64,000 nt of DNA, taken from positions 1,965,890 through 2,029,889 of the forward strand of contig CANNCV010000001.1 in NCBI GenBank assembly GCA_947503245.1, read 5' to 3'. Source of the stretch: an uncultured Sphingomonadaceae bacterium. Its GTDB lineage: Bacteria; Pseudomonadota; Alphaproteobacteria; Sphingomonadales; Sphingomonadaceae. The translations under genes and the position numbers were made by a program. The notes under the pieces are model-generated. The model made no database searches. It was not told the DNA's origin and saw nothing but the letters and a program-made list of their open reading frames with translations. Positions 38,435-46,287 of this stretch are shown piece by piece; positions within the stretch are counted from its first letter, which is position 1; every line of letters begins with the position of its first letter.

Positions 38435-39273
38435 GGTGCTGTCAGTCTAACTGCAACTTGTCTCTGATTGGCGCCGCTATCCCGGACCCAAGCGCGTATC
38501 AAGCCATAAGCATTTGCCACTCAGCCAGAGCGTCTGGGCGGGTGGTCTTGATGGTCTGTCTGTCGATTAGATGCCTTTGGGAGTTAAAGTGGTTGTAGAC
38601 ATCGGCGTGAATTGAAGCGAACTTTTGCAATGATTCCATTTGCCTAAATCTAAACATTGCCCTTTCTCGTCGTCGGAAGGGTAGGTGGCTATTCTCAACT
38701 TGATTGTTCTTCCAACGGCCCATTTCTTGGCGTTCTACATTCCCAAGGTTGCGCATGGCAGCAGGGTAAGATTTGAACCCGTCAGTGACGATCGCTTCAG
38801 CCTTCCCATGGTGTTTGAGTGCCTTTTTGAAGAAGCGCAGAGCAGCCTTCTTGTCGCGCTTTTTCGTGACGTAACTTTCGAGAAGCTCGCCTTCGTGATC
38901 AACTGCGCGCCACAAATAGTGCATCTCGCCGCCTATCTTTACAAACACCTCGTCAACATGCCAGCGCCAGTGACGAAAACCTTTCATCAGTCTAACCCGT
39001 TGCCGCTTGATATCCGCAGCGAACATCGGGCCGAACCGGTTCCACCAGTGCCGCACTGTCTCATGGCAGATGTCGATCCCGCGGTCGGCCAGCAAATCTT
39101 CGACGTTCCGCAAACTCAGGGGGAAACGGACATACATCATCACGACCAGACGGATAATCTCAGGCGATGAGTTGAAACGTTTGAAAGGGCTGGGCGGTTT
39201 GGCTCTCGACTTACGGTTCATAGCCTGCTGGTAGCATGCCAGATTAGAAATGCCTCGTTAGTCTGACAGCACC
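38435..39273 (-). mobile_element. IS6-family insertion sequence, copy 1 (intact)
   Basis: An 839-bp element with terminal inverted repeats of about 17 bp: GGTGCTGTCAGTCTAAC at the left and GTTAGTCTGACAGCACC at the right, one mismatch. It carries a single transposase gene on the minus strand. The flanking 8-bp sequences (CTTCAGCA left, CCGCCAAT right) do not match, so there is no target-site duplication, as often after IS6 replicative cointegration or recombination. Confidence 0.9.
38499..39221 (-). CDS. IS6-family transposase
   Basis: A 240-residue DDE transposase of the IS6/IS26 group. It starts MNRKSRAKPPSPFKRF with an N-terminal helix-turn-helix. The catalytic residues are Asp90 (WHVDEVFVKIGG), Asp147 (IVTDGFKSY) and Glu176 (NNQVENSH). 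It is full length and apparently functional. It is the only gene of the IS element. Confidence 0.92.
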   Translation of the reverse strand: MNRKSRAKPPSPFKRFNSSPEIIRLVVMMYVRFPLSLRNVEDLLADRGIDICHETVRHWWNRFGPMFAADIKRQRVRLMKGFRHWRWHVDEVFVKIGGEMHYLWRAVDHEGELLESYVTKKRDKKAALRFFKKALKHHGKAEAIVTDGFKSYPAAMRNLGNVERQEMGRWKNNQVENSHLPFRRRERAMFRFRQMESLQKFASIHADVYNHFNSQRHLIDRQTIKTTRPDALAEWQMLMA

Positions 39274-39330
39274 CCGCCAATGGCTGTTGGGTACGATTAT
39301 AGCCAAAACTCGCTGGCCAGTGCGTTTGCT

Positions 39331-39702
39331 TTAACAAGACCCAAAGTGATTGTATTTTTTTAAAAATTTTGAACGATCATAGGATTTATTAATCCAGTCC
39401 ACTCTCATAGACCATAAAACATCAAATTCTATTGGCTTTTCAATATTAAGAGAAATATCCAGTATATATACGTCCATTGACATCATGAAAGCATTATTGA
39501 ATGTAAAATAGTATTTACCCTCGATATTGTCACTATGCCTTATGTAAATAGATTTCCCATCAATTATTTCTGTGTAAAATTGTTTTGTTATATAACTGTC
39601 ACTTCTTTGACCAAATACTGGAGAGAAGAAAATCCTTTTATTTTCTGATTGAGAAATAAAATACTGCCTAATTTCATCGTATAATTGAAGAATGTCTCTC
39701 AT
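39331..39702 (-). CDS. Putative immunity protein, paralogue of 36982-37344
   Basis: A 123-residue AT-rich cytoplasmic protein (no signal peptide). The C-terminal half shares the ISLN-x4-PxF-x-LW-x5-WI pattern with the protein at 36982-37344. It starts just after the stop of a broken toxin tip (39705-40093), the arrangement of a toxin-immunity pair. Function inferred from context. Confidence 0.65.
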   Translation of the reverse strand: MRDILQLYDEIRQYFISQSENKRIFFSPVFGQRSDSYITKQFYTEIIDGKSIYIRHSDNIEGKYYFTFNNAFMMSMDVYILDISLNIEKPIEFDVLWSMRVDWINKSYDRSKFLKKYNHFGSC

Positions 39703-39704
39703 CT

Positions 39705-40093
39705 TTAAAGAACCAAATTCACATTGGGGGTAAGTATCTCGACATCAATTCTGAGAACACTGCCTCGAAACCTTGGGTCTCTAAACCTTAAAGTTGTTGG
39801 CCCATCACACCGCCTTGCCTGCCGGTATTTAATATAGCTGTCCAAACATTGCCAAAAGCAACTTGAACGAATATTTGATCTTTCCTGTTAAGCTGACTAT
39901 GAGCCTCTGACAATACAAAAATCCCATTCATATCAGTTATTGGATTGTCTGATGCTCTTACGGCGGAAGCAGTGCGTTCACCATTACTATTCCTGGGCAG
40001 GCTTTTTGTGGTTAGTCCAGAACCTTGGATTTGAATCCGAATCCTATAAGCTTGAGTTTCATTTTTAGACGCATTATCACGTGCTGCCTGACT
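39705..40093 (-). pseudogene. Broken polymorphic toxin tip
   Basis: The minus strand encodes about 130 residues of a C-terminal domain (segments KNETQAYRIRIQIQGSGLTT and SEAHSQLNRKDQIFVQVAFG), then a stop. A shift of frame at about 39800-39812 continues the protein (GPTTLRFRDPRFRGSVLRID, ending in VNLVL) to a TAA at 39705-39707 immediately before the immunity gene. The start is lost: an in-frame TGA lies at 40094-40096 and no Rhs core is attached. I read it as a displaced, frameshifted toxin module; the toxin activity is not recognised. Confidence 0.55.
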
Positions 40094-40428
40094 TCAGCTA
40101 GAGTTGTGAGTACGATTATTTTGAACGGTTCTGCAAAATGGTGGGGGCGGTTGGCTTGCTTCAGCTCAGCGGTCGTGACCTGATTGAATCAAGATCGGAG
40201 ATCTGGTCACTGCCCCAACATACGAAAGCGAGCGGTGATCAAACAGCGCAAGACAGCTAGGCACCTTTTCATTCTTTTACTAGCGTAGGAATGAGCGTCT
40301 ACGAAGCTTGCCAGGAGTATTGAATTGTTTTGGCAGCACGGTAATTAAGTGCAAATGACAGGTTGGCAATGTATGAGGCAGGCCGTATCCTGCGGTAGCA
40401 GGCCGCATCTTCACCTGTAGGAGCAGAT
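40094..40428. other. Intergenic stretch upstream of the acyl-AMP ligase fusion
   Basis: No gene is supported here. It probably holds the promoter of the plus-strand biosynthetic gene at 40429. Direct repeats of GTAGCAGGCCG lie near 40378-40405. The ribosome site is TAGGAG at about 40418. I see no clear regulatory element. Confidence 0.45.
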
Positions 40429-43365
40429 TTGACCATATTGTCGAAACTTCGAGATCATGCGGCAACCAGGCCAAATCAGATCGCGCTACGGTATTTCGAT
40501 GCAGAGTTGACAGCTAAATCCACGCTCACAATGAAAGAACTTGATGATCGTGCTCTGCTCATCGCAAGCTATCTAAGCGGTCAAATCGAACCAGGTGACC
40601 GTGTGGTCTTGGCCTACCCACAAGGAACCGAGTTCTTATGCGCCTTTTTCGCGTGTCTCTATTGTGGTGCAATAGCTGTTCCCACCTCCGTCCCAAACGC
40701 CGATCATGAGGACCCTCGCTTTACGTCGATCATGCTTGATGCCCAACCAAAAGCGCTTTTGTCTGAGTTGGCTCAGGCACCGAGCATTGAGGGCCAATGC
40801 ACAGCATTTTTGCCGTCATTCGCCGGTTCGATCGTCTATTCTGATAGGCTTTTGCAACAAACTCAAAAATATTCGGGTCCGGTCCAGACATCGGCAAACG
40901 AGATAGCGCTGCTACAATATACCTCGGGGTCGACGAGCGCTCCAAAGGGTGTCGTTATCACGCACAAATCGCTGATCGCCAATATCCGAATGGCCGAAAC
41001 AGGGTTTCAAGTCTCGGTTGACGATGTGATCGCATCGTGGGTGCCTAACTTCCATGATATGGGTCTTATCGCGTCGCAACTCTTGGCAATCTATGTTGGC
41101 TGCCCAATCTATCTAATGGCTGCTAAGGAATTCATCAAAAATCCGACAAGCTGGCTGAGGTTGTTCTCCGAATTTGGCGCTACAGTTTCAGCGGCACCAA
41201 ATTTTGCCTTTGATATTTGCGCACGGCTCGCCGAACAAGGCAATGTTCCGCAGTTATCATTGTCTGGCTGGCGCACCGCGATCAACGGCTCGGAGCCGAT
41301 ACATGAAAAGACACTGACGGACTTCATCAACGCTTTCGCGCCATATGGTTTTCAACCCGAGTCGATGGCGCCTGGCTATGGTCTCGCTGAAGTTTGCGTC
41401 TATGTTTGCTCATCACCTCCAGATCGGCTTTTCAAAAAAACCAGTGTTGATCGCAAAGCTCTCGAAGAGGGCTTAGTGCGGCCAGCAAGCTCACCGGAGA
41501 CTGCGAAATCGTTGATTGGATGCGGCTATTCACCTTTAGATGGGGAAATTGCGATTGTTGAGCCCGCAAGCAGAAAGCCTACCGCTTCGGGCAGTATAGG
41601 AGAAATCTGGCTAACTGGATCACATGTAGCATCAGGGTATTGGCGGAACGATTCTGCCACGCAAGCCGCGTTCGGGCAGAGGATTGCCAATGATCAGACC
41701 GGAAAACGATATTACAAAACTGGTGATCTTGGCTTTTTACATGAGGGTGAAATATTCGTAACAGGTAGGATCAAAGACCTAATCATTATCCGCGGTCGAA
41801 ATTTCTATCCGCAAGACATTGAACGTATCGTCAAAGAACTGGAGCCTGATTTTTTCCCGAAGGACACTGCCGCTTTCTCGATCGAAGTAGATGAAAAAGA
41901 GCAGCTGGTTATTCTACAAACAGTTCCGGCAGGCTACAATATCGTTAAAGCGAAAGCGCTTGTTGAATCTTTACAGAGGGAATTGGCAGTACGGTATGAG
42001 ATCAAGGCCACACAAGTCATTCTTGTCAATGACAGGTCGTTACCAAAAACGACTAGCGGGAAAATTGCTCGAAGTGCTTGCTGCAAAGCATATCGCGCTG
42101 GGGAATTGCAGGTCTTATGGGACTATGCCGCATCCGATACTGGTACCTTGGAATACTCTTTGCCGAAAAATTTCGATCCGCAAAGTTTGGAATCGTGGCT
42201 GGAGCAAATGGTTCTCGACCAGTTTGAATTGGAGCAAGTAGACACGGACAAGGATTTGTTCGATTTAGGCTTGGACTCGCTGGGACTGGTTCAGTTTATT
42301 TGCTCTATCGAAGAGGCCGTCGGGCACCCTATCAACGAAATGGATTTTGTCAAAAACCCAACAATTTCAGATTTAGCTCGGTTGATTGCGGTGGAACACA
42401 AGGCTGGTCAAATCTGTGACGCTGAAACTGCAGCAACCCTGGAAGCAAAGAGCGAGTCTCGTCCAAAACTACTGACACGCATTGCCGGACGAGTGCGTTG
42501 GCATGGCCCGCACATGGGTCGTTTTCCATTATTACCCTATCGATTGGGATCGCGGATACTGCACTGGCTGGTGGGTAAGGAGGTAATTCAGCGACTTTGC
42601 TATCCGGCGCAAATTGACTTGTTGACTCAGGTTACGCATGAGATTGCTCACAAAGCGCAACTGTCAGAATTGCGTGCGCAATTTTTGCATGCTGCTTCCT
42701 GGCGGGCTTGGCGTCAAATCTGCCTTAATTGGCCAGGAAATTTCGAAAAATACGTAACCTATTCGGGCCTTGAGAACCTGACTGAACCGCTAGATAATGA
42801 GCAAGGAATTTTGTTGGCCTGTCCGCACAGCACACTGAAGTCTTTAATCAATCAGATCCCGTTATTCTCCGATATGGAGAAATTGATAATCGGCAATTTT
42901 GATATGGAGCAACTGCAACGCTACGGATTGAAGGATATCGCACACCATCTGCAACCGCGAGCAGGCGATTATAGCGCGCGGGTCCGCTTTGCGCAGATCC
43001 GCCGCGCGCGTTCAGTGCTCAGCCGAGGAGGTCTTGTTGTAATTTTCCCCGATGCCTACACCGGCAACGGCGGTATTGAGACTGAGTTTCACGGCCGCGC
43101 TCGGCCTGTTCGTCCCGGCATGGCTGAACTTGCGCTGCAAACAGGCGCTGCGCTTATTCCGACTTTCTATCAACTGTCACCGGACGGCGCCGTTCGGTTT
43201 GAATTTATGGAAGATTTGATGTCGGCAGGCGATAAGGTGAGGCACGCAGAAGACGTTCTTCGGGACTATGCTGATATTCTATCGGAAAAATGGGCGACCG
43301 ATTTGGGGCAGTTTGAAGATTATGCGTTGCTGCAATTTCTTGAATTGCCACTATTTGACGCCTGA
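40429..43365 (+). CDS. Fatty acyl-AMP ligase - acyl carrier protein - LABLAT acyltransferase fusion
   Basis: A 978-residue three-domain protein. Residues 1-560 are an AMP-forming ligase of the FAAL type: P-loop-like YTSGSTSAPKGV, GYGLAE, YKTGDLGF and KDLIIIRGRNFYPQDIE, with the FAAL-specific insertion region. Residues about 575-660 are an acyl carrier domain, with phosphopantetheine Ser617 in LGLDSLGLV. The C-terminal 240 residues resemble the lysophospholipid/lipid A (LABLAT) acyltransferase family: CPHSTLK at the active-site His position, and VIFPDAYTGNGG and ELALQTGAALIPTFY. So it can activate a fatty acid, load it on its own ACP and transfer it. The TTG start is supported by TAGGAG. It opens the biosynthetic cluster. 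Confidence 0.82.
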   Translation: MTILSKLRDHAATRPNQIALRYFDAELTAKSTLTMKELDDRALLIASYLSGQIEPGDRVVLAYPQGTEFLCAFFACLYCGAIAVPTSVPNADHEDPRFTSIMLDAQPKALLSELAQAPSIEGQCTAFLPSFAGSIVYSDRLLQQTQKYSGPVQTSANEIALLQYTSGSTSAPKGVVITHKSLIANIRMAETGFQVSVDDVIASWVPNFHDMGLIASQLLAIYVGCPIYLMAAKEFIKNPTSWLRLFSEFGATVSAAPNFAFDICARLAEQGNVPQLSLSGWRTAINGSEPIHEKTLTDFINAFAPYGFQPESMAPGYGLAEVCVYVCSSPPDRLFKKTSVDRKALEEGLVRPASSPETAKSLIGCGYSPLDGEIAIVEPASRKPTASGSIGEIWLTGSHVASGYWRNDSATQAAFGQRIANDQTGKRYYKTGDLGFLHEGEIFVTGRIKDLIIIRGRNFYPQDIERIVKELEPDFFPKDTAAFSIEVDEKEQLVILQTVPAGYNIVKAKALVESLQRELAVRYEIKATQVILVNDRSLPKTTSGKIARSACCKAYRAGELQVLWDYAASDTGTLEYSLPKNFDPQSLESWLEQMVLDQFELEQVDTDKDLFDLGLDSLGLVQFICSIEEAVGHPINEMDFVKNPTISDLARLIAVEHKAGQICDAETAATLEAKSESRPKLLTRIAGRVRWHGPHMGRFPLLPYRLGSRILHWLVGKEVIQRLCYPAQIDLLTQVTHEIAHKAQLSELRAQFLHAASWRAWRQICLNWPGNFEKYVTYSGLENLTEPLDNEQGILLACPHSTLKSLINQIPLFSDMEKLIIGNFDMEQLQRYGLKDIAHHLQPRAGDYSARVRFAQIRRARSVLSRGGLVVIFPDAYTGNGGIETEFHGRARPVRPGMAELALQTGAALIPTFYQLSPDGAVRFEFMEDLMSAGDKVRHAEDVLRDYADILSEKWATDLGQFEDYALLQFLELPLFDA

Positions 43366-43491
43366 TTACTGAACGCAGCATCGGATACGACTTGACTTTC
43401 TGATCATACACATGCTTAAAAATCACGAAGGCTATGAGTTTAAGAGCATGAACGTTTTGTGAGCTGCCGGAGCCAGATGAGGATAGCAAAG

Positions 43492-43632
43492 ATGCAACAG
43501 CATAAAGATCAGCGTACCCGCGATGATGAGAGCAAGAAACGCGAATGGATCGCACCCGAAGTTGAGATCATGGAAGCACGTGAAGCCAAAAATGGCCCGG
43601 ATACCGTCTTTGATGGCTCGCAATACTCCTAA
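43492..43632 (+). CDS. Candidate lasso-peptide-like precursor (short ORF)
   Basis: A 46-residue ORF, 126 bases downstream of the ligase fusion. AGGA at 43480-43483 supports ATG 43492; an in-frame ATG at 43477 would add five residues. Residues 1-18 are charged. Then comes REWIAPEVEIMEA (18-30), which has the W/Y-xx-P-x-V/L pattern bound by PqqD-like leader-recognition domains in lasso clusters. The remaining tail is REAKNGPDTVFDGSQYS. An isopeptide ring could link Asn35 with Asp42 (8 residues) or Gly36 with Asp42 (7 residues). The usual Thr at position -2 is absent (Ala or Lys instead), so the core boundary is uncertain. The C-terminal residue is Ser, as in paeninodin, whose terminal Ser is phosphorylated by an HPr-kinase homologue. 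The encoded enzymes around it make RiPP precursor identity likely. Confidence 0.65.
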   Translation: MQQHKDQRTRDDESKKREWIAPEVEIMEAREAKNGPDTVFDGSQYS

Positions 43633-43682
43633 GCGCGTCCTCAACAACTAATCTTTGAATTCTAGAGCATTCGTACGACACC

Positions 43683-45515
43683 TCAATCTGGCTGAAACGA
43701 AGTCGGCTTGAAGCTCGGGTCGTTTTGGTCAACCTTCAGAAGAACATTGTTTTCGATGACGAGCATATCCATTTCGGTGTCCATAAAACACCGATAGGCG
43801 TCTTCTGGTGTGCAGACAATTGGTTCTCCGCGTACGTTGAACGAAGTGTTTATCAGCACTGGACAGCCCGTTAGTTTCTCAAACTGTGTAAGCAGCGCAT
43901 GAAACTTCGAATTGTATTTTCCATCAACCGTCTGAACGCGCGCAGTGTAATCTACATGCGTCACCGAAGGTAAAACGGAACGCTCAACTCGCATTTGATC
44001 GAATCCGGTTAGGTCCAACTCCTCGGCGGTGGCCTGCCTCTTCTTGTCTTCGACAATATCAGCAACAAATAGCATGTAAGGGCTATCGTTTTCTAAATCG
44101 AACCAATCTGCGGCAGCCTCTGCCAAGACTGCTGGTGCGAATGGGCGAAATGACTCGCGGAACTTGATTTTTTGGTTGAGCTTCCTTTGCATATCCGCAC
44201 GTCTTGGATCGGCCAATATGCTGCGCGCTCCTAATGCTCGCGGTCCAAATTCCATTCTCCCATTCATCCAGCCAACGACTTTGCCCTCCTGCAACGCTCT
44301 AGCGACCTGATCAATCAGCTCGTGCTCTTGCTTGAGGGAAAAAGAGGCGCCAAGTTGGTTCAGGCTTTGGGCGACTTCTTGATCGCTATATCCGGGGCCT
44401 AACAATGCACCTTTCATTCGGTCGTGGTTATTCGGCAAAGAGCGAGGCGCACCCAAGACTCTGTGATGAAACGCCAAAGCAGCCCCTACAGCGCCGCCAG
44501 CATCTCCGGCAGCAGGTTGCACCCAAATGTTGTCAAAAATTTCGGCACGCTTAAGTGCTCGGTTTGCGACGCAATTCAACGCGACGCCTCCAGCTAGGCA
44601 GAGGTTGCTCTCACCCGATTGCTTCCGAATATGAGTTGCCAGTTTGACAATCACTTCCTCCACGACCTTTTGGACTGACGCCGCCAAATCCATATGCAGC
44701 TGCTTAACGGGCATATCCGGTCCAAGAGCTGGACCGCCAAATAAACTGTTGAAATGAGAGTTTGTCATACTCTTGCCGGTACAATAGTCGAAATATCGCA
44801 TATTCATGCGAAAGCTTCCATCCTCAGCAATATCAATCAGGTGATTTTTGATTTTTTCCACAAAGATTGGGCTGCCGAAGGGTGCCAATCCCATCAGCTT
44901 ATACTCGCCCGAATTTACGCGAAATCCGCAATAATGTGTGAATGCAGAGTACAATAGACCTAGCGAATGTGGGAAATGCAATTCTTCCTTTAGCTCCAAG
45001 TCTTTTCCATCACCGACCGACCAAGACGTGGTCGTCCATTCTCCGACTGCATCCATTGTTAGGATCGCAGCACTTTTAAACGGTGATGGGTAAAAAGCAC
45101 TGGCTGCATGGCTTTGATGATGATCAGAAAATTGAATTTTCTTAGACCAATCAATATCATTCCCCAATGTGTCACTGAGTGCGGCAATCAAGCCTCTTTT
45201 CTGAAATAACTTACCCTTGATCCAGACGGGCATGGATGTAGCAAAGCTGGCTAGCCCAAGTGGTGCAAACGCCAAGTAAGTTTCCAGTAGCCGTTCGAAT
45301 TTCAGGAACGGCTTCTCGTAAAAGACCACGTGGTCAATCTGTGAAACGTCAATTCCCGCCTCCTTGATGCAGTAGTTTATGGCTGAACGAGGAAAACTGG
45401 GGTCATGCTTAGTGCGGGAGAACCGCTCTTCCTGTGCCGCAGCAATTATCTCGCCATCCCGCAGAAGCGCTGCCGCTGCATCGTGATAGTAGCAGGAGAG
45501 GCCCAGCTTATACAT
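43683..45515 (-). CDS. NodU/CmcH-type O-carbamoyltransferase
   Basis: A 610-residue enzyme that transfers the carbamoyl group of carbamoyl phosphate to an hydroxyl through a carbamoyl-AMP intermediate. The N-terminal Kae1-like domain starts MYKLGLSCYYHDAAAALL and contains the metal-binding HHQSHAASAF motif near residue 133 and the catalytic DAVGEW. The C-terminal YrdC-like domain carries the FGPRALGARSIL and VRGEPIVCTPEDA motifs. Known members modify Nod factors, cephamycins and saxitoxin. The acceptor here is unknown, but the RiPP cluster or an associated glycan is a candidate. It lies 7 bases downstream of a DUF5989-like gene. Confidence 0.85.
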   Translation of the reverse strand: MYKLGLSCYYHDAAAALLRDGEIIAAAQEERFSRTKHDPSFPRSAINYCIKEAGIDVSQIDHVVFYEKPFLKFERLLETYLAFAPLGLASFATSMPVWIKGKLFQKRGLIAALSDTLGNDIDWSKKIQFSDHHQSHAASAFYPSPFKSAAILTMDAVGEWTTTSWSVGDGKDLELKEELHFPHSLGLLYSAFTHYCGFRVNSGEYKLMGLAPFGSPIFVEKIKNHLIDIAEDGSFRMNMRYFDYCTGKSMTNSHFNSLFGGPALGPDMPVKQLHMDLAASVQKVVEEVIVKLATHIRKQSGESNLCLAGGVALNCVANRALKRAEIFDNIWVQPAAGDAGGAVGAALAFHHRVLGAPRSLPNNHDRMKGALLGPGYSDQEVAQSLNQLGASFSLKQEHELIDQVARALQEGKVVGWMNGRMEFGPRALGARSILADPRRADMQRKLNQKIKFRESFRPFAPAVLAEAAADWFDLENDSPYMLFVADIVEDKKRQATAEELDLTGFDQMRVERSVLPSVTHVDYTARVQTVDGKYNSKFHALLTQFEKLTGCPVLINTSFNVRGEPIVCTPEDAYRCFMDTEMDMLVIENNVLLKVDQNDPSFKPTSFQPD

Positions 45516-45522
45516 TTGATGC

Positions 45523-45687
45523 TCAAAATATTGTGTAGATGAAAGGTGCCAGGACTGACCCCTCAGTAGTCACAAGCAAAAACCCGATAATGAAGAAGAG
45601 TGAAATCACGGGGGCCAACCACAATTTCTTGCGGAATTTCAAAAAACGCCAAAGCTCACTTACCAATTCTAGCAACGCATACTCCAA
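45523..45687 (-). CDS. DUF5989-type small membrane protein
   Basis: A 54-residue protein. It starts with an amphipathic segment (LVSELWRFLKFRKKLWLAPV), then one transmembrane helix (ISLFFIIGFLLVTTEG) and a conserved VLAPFIYTIF end. This pattern is the DUF5989 family that usually accompanies SxtJ and NodU/CmcH carbamoyltransferase genes. The start is a TTG at 45687, since an in-frame TGA lies only 15 bases upstream. It overlaps no neighbour and stands between the SxtJ and carbamoyltransferase genes. Confidence 0.7.
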   Translation of the reverse strand: MEYALLELVSELWRFLKFRKKLWLAPVISLFFIIGFLLVTTEGSVLAPFIYTIF

Positions 45688-45699
45688 AACCGAACCGTA

Positions 45700-46116
45700 T
45701 CAAAACTGATCGCCAAAACCGTGATCCGACCTCTCACGTATGTCAGGCTCCTTCCAATAACTCAACTGCTTCGATGAACGCAATTGCAGAATGTCACGGC
45801 CAACAATCCGCTGGACAAGCCCAATAGGTGTAAAAACCAGAAAAAATACAAGGGTGATCGTCACCATAGACATAATTCGGCCAAGCATCGTGCCGATCAA
45901 ATACCAGAAATAGTTTAATGGTTTCAACGCACTCGGACGTATCAGGGCGAGGCCAAGCATTGTTGCCGCAAGTGCGCTGAAACTCAGTCCCAATTTTGCC
46001 GCATCGGAATAGAATGAGTACCCGCCAACGGCACCAAAAACTAAGGCGAAAATCAATCCAAAATTGCGATTGTCGGGCAGTTTGGCTGCGACTCTTCCAA
46101 GATAGGGTTCCAACAT
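45700..46116 (-). CDS. SxtJ-family membrane protein
   Basis: A 138-residue protein with three or four hydrophobic segments: about residues 20-35, 45-60, 70-85 and 85-105. It matches SxtJ, a membrane protein encoded beside carbamoyltransferases in saxitoxin and polysaccharide clusters; the motifs are LKPLNYFWYLIGTMLGRI and FFLVFTPIGLV. Its function is unknown; it may recruit the carbamoyltransferase to the membrane. It heads the three-gene minus-strand set DUF5989 and carbamoyltransferase. Confidence 0.75.
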   Translation of the reverse strand: MLEPYLGRVAAKLPDNRNFGLIFALVFGAVGGYSFYSDAAKLGLSFSALAATMLGLALIRPSALKPLNYFWYLIGTMLGRIMSMVTITLVFFLVFTPIGLVQRIVGRDILQLRSSKQLSYWKEPDIRERSDHGFGDQF

Positions 46117-46287
46117 AGTGGCCTACAAACTCCGATACTGCTAAGGGACGTCTAACGACGCTAACAACCGTTTACTAGGTCAGAAGATCATTAGCAATGG
46201 CGGAGCAATTTTGCGTTTGCATGCACGCCCACCTTGCTTGTATTTTCGAGTGGTGGGGATCGGAACAAGCTGTTGGGTAACGTATTA

